Source of the DNA: Thermoplasmata archaeon
GTDB taxonomy: Archaea > Thermoplasmatota > Thermoplasmata > Thermoplasmatales > Thermoplasmataceae
DNA length: 5,169 nt
Reading direction: 5' to 3'
Assembly (NCBI GenBank): GCA_021790415.1
Contig: JAJYDZ010000166.1
Span: 1-5,169, forward strand
Shown here piece by piece: positions 4,642 to 5,169 of this stretch. A program made the translations under genes and the position numbers. Below the pieces are notes generated by a model. It did not search any database. It was not told the origin of the DNA and saw only the letters and a list, made by a program, of their open reading frames with translations. How positions within the stretch are numbered: the first letter of the stretch is position 1; each line of letters opens with the position of its first letter.

Positions 4642-5169
4642 CTATGAATTCATACTGTATATTCCTCTTGCAGGTTCCAGAATTTTTATGAGATATTCAG
4701 TGACGGAAGCCTTAAGATCCATGGGGTGAATATTTCCCAGAGAATAGAGTGAGTCAAGCTCTTCCGCGCTGTTTATAACAATGGGACCTCCTTTCTTTTC
4801 CGGTCTCTTGATCTCAAGGGTTTTTGTTCTTGGTAGTATGGCAAATTTTGCAATCTCTATTACGGGATTACCCTTGGTTTCTGCGATTGGACAAAAAGCC
4901 TGATTTATTTTCCGTTTAATTTCATCAGGTGAATCGCTTACAAGAATTCCTGAGTCAGGATCGCTCTTGGACATTTTCTTGAAATTCTCAGAATCCATTC
5001 TTCCAGATCCCTTCAGGCTTCCTATGAGAGGACCATGGAGAGAAATTGCTTTTTTTGACCCAATCTTTTCGGCTATGTCTCTTGCAAGCATATGAGCATG
5101 TCGCTGATCAATACCTCCCATACAGATATCCACATCAAGTCTGAATATATCGGTAACCTGCATCAACGG
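4642..5169 (-). CDS. tyrS: Tyrosyl-tRNA synthetase, C-terminal part (5' end beyond window)
   Basis: TyrRS attaches tyrosine to tRNA-Tyr. The 175 visible residues begin PLMQVTDIF, inside the catalytic domain, so the gene runs off the right edge; no real start is in the window. Alignment with Methanocaldococcus jannaschii TyrRS (306 residues) places the first residue just after Y151. Tyrosine-binding Q155 and D158 match visible residues 4 and 7, followed by GGIDQR. The class I signature KMSKS is complete (visible residues 65-69, bases 4963-4977). Compared with M. jannaschii there are about 6-7 extra residues just before KMSKS (RMDSENFK region). The C-terminal anticodon domain carries AFCP, GNPVIEIAKF, IKRPEKKGG and HPMDLK; the His and Asp of HPMD, which contact G34, are kept, but the Phe261 position is Lys. 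It ends in TAG at 4644-4642, convergent with the TPR gene and 22 bp from it. Confidence 0.95.
   Translation of the reverse strand, partial: PLMQVTDIFRLDVDICMGGIDQRHAHMLARDIAEKIGSKKAISLHGPLIGSLKGSGRMDSENFKKMSKSDPDSGILVSDSPDEIKRKINQAFCPIAETKGNPVIEIAKFAILPRTKTLEIKRPEKKGGPIVINSAEELDSLYSLGNIHPMDLKASVTEYLIKILEPARGIYSMNS

Noticed and set aside
5164..5166. TTG as a start codon for the tyrS fragment
   Set aside because: The preceding in-frame codon (Pro) and the sequence PLMQV.DI are internal TyrRS residues after Y151, so the gene simply continues beyond the window.

Overview
The window looks like a piece of an archaeal chromosome, most probably from the Thermoplasmata (Thermoplasma/Ferroplasma/Cuniculiplasma-like acidophiles). 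The reasons are: a class II HMG-CoA reductase, which makes mevalonate for isoprenoid lipids; an archaeal-type tyrosyl-tRNA synthetase with a KMSKS loop and a compact C-terminal domain; a 4-thiouridine synthetase; AT-rich DNA with frequent AGA/AGG and ATA codons; and at least one gene with a TATA-like box about 24 bp before its ATG and no Shine-Dalgarno sequence, as expected for a leaderless archaeal mRNA. The lineage is inferred from gene content and not from a database match.

Layout, left to right. Positions 1-93 may be the last 30 codons of an unidentified gene (+). Positions 94-471 hold no convincing intact gene; a minus-strand reading frame broken by a single TGA runs through most of it. 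Next is thiI (472-1905, +), a complete tRNA 4-thiouridine synthetase with a C-terminal rhodanese domain. Its last 11 bp overlap tail-to-tail with a minus-strand LOG/TIGR00725-type Rossmann protein (1895-2437). A 158-bp divergent intergenic region follows, with promoters, a 14-bp tandem repeat and a possible 45-codon ORF. Then come HMG-CoA reductase (2596-3873, +) and a TPR-repeat protein (3870-4619, +) joined by an ATGA overlap, so they are almost certainly co-transcribed and translationally coupled. The right edge holds the C-terminal half of tyrS (4642-5169, -), cut by the window end.

Functionally this is mostly core metabolism: tRNA modification (ThiI), tRNA charging (TyrRS) and lipid precursor supply (HMGR). 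The TPR protein is the least explained member and, by its coupling to HMGR, the best candidate for an unstudied partner. The LOG-family protein has an altered nucleotide-loop motif. I see no CRISPR array, tRNA or rRNA gene, complete insertion sequence or defence system, and no strong case for an entirely new system. The most useful leads are the coupled HMGR-TPR pair, coenzyme-site changes in HMGR, the repeat in front of it, the archaeal ThiI-rhodanese fusion, and a lysine in the anticodon pocket of TyrRS.
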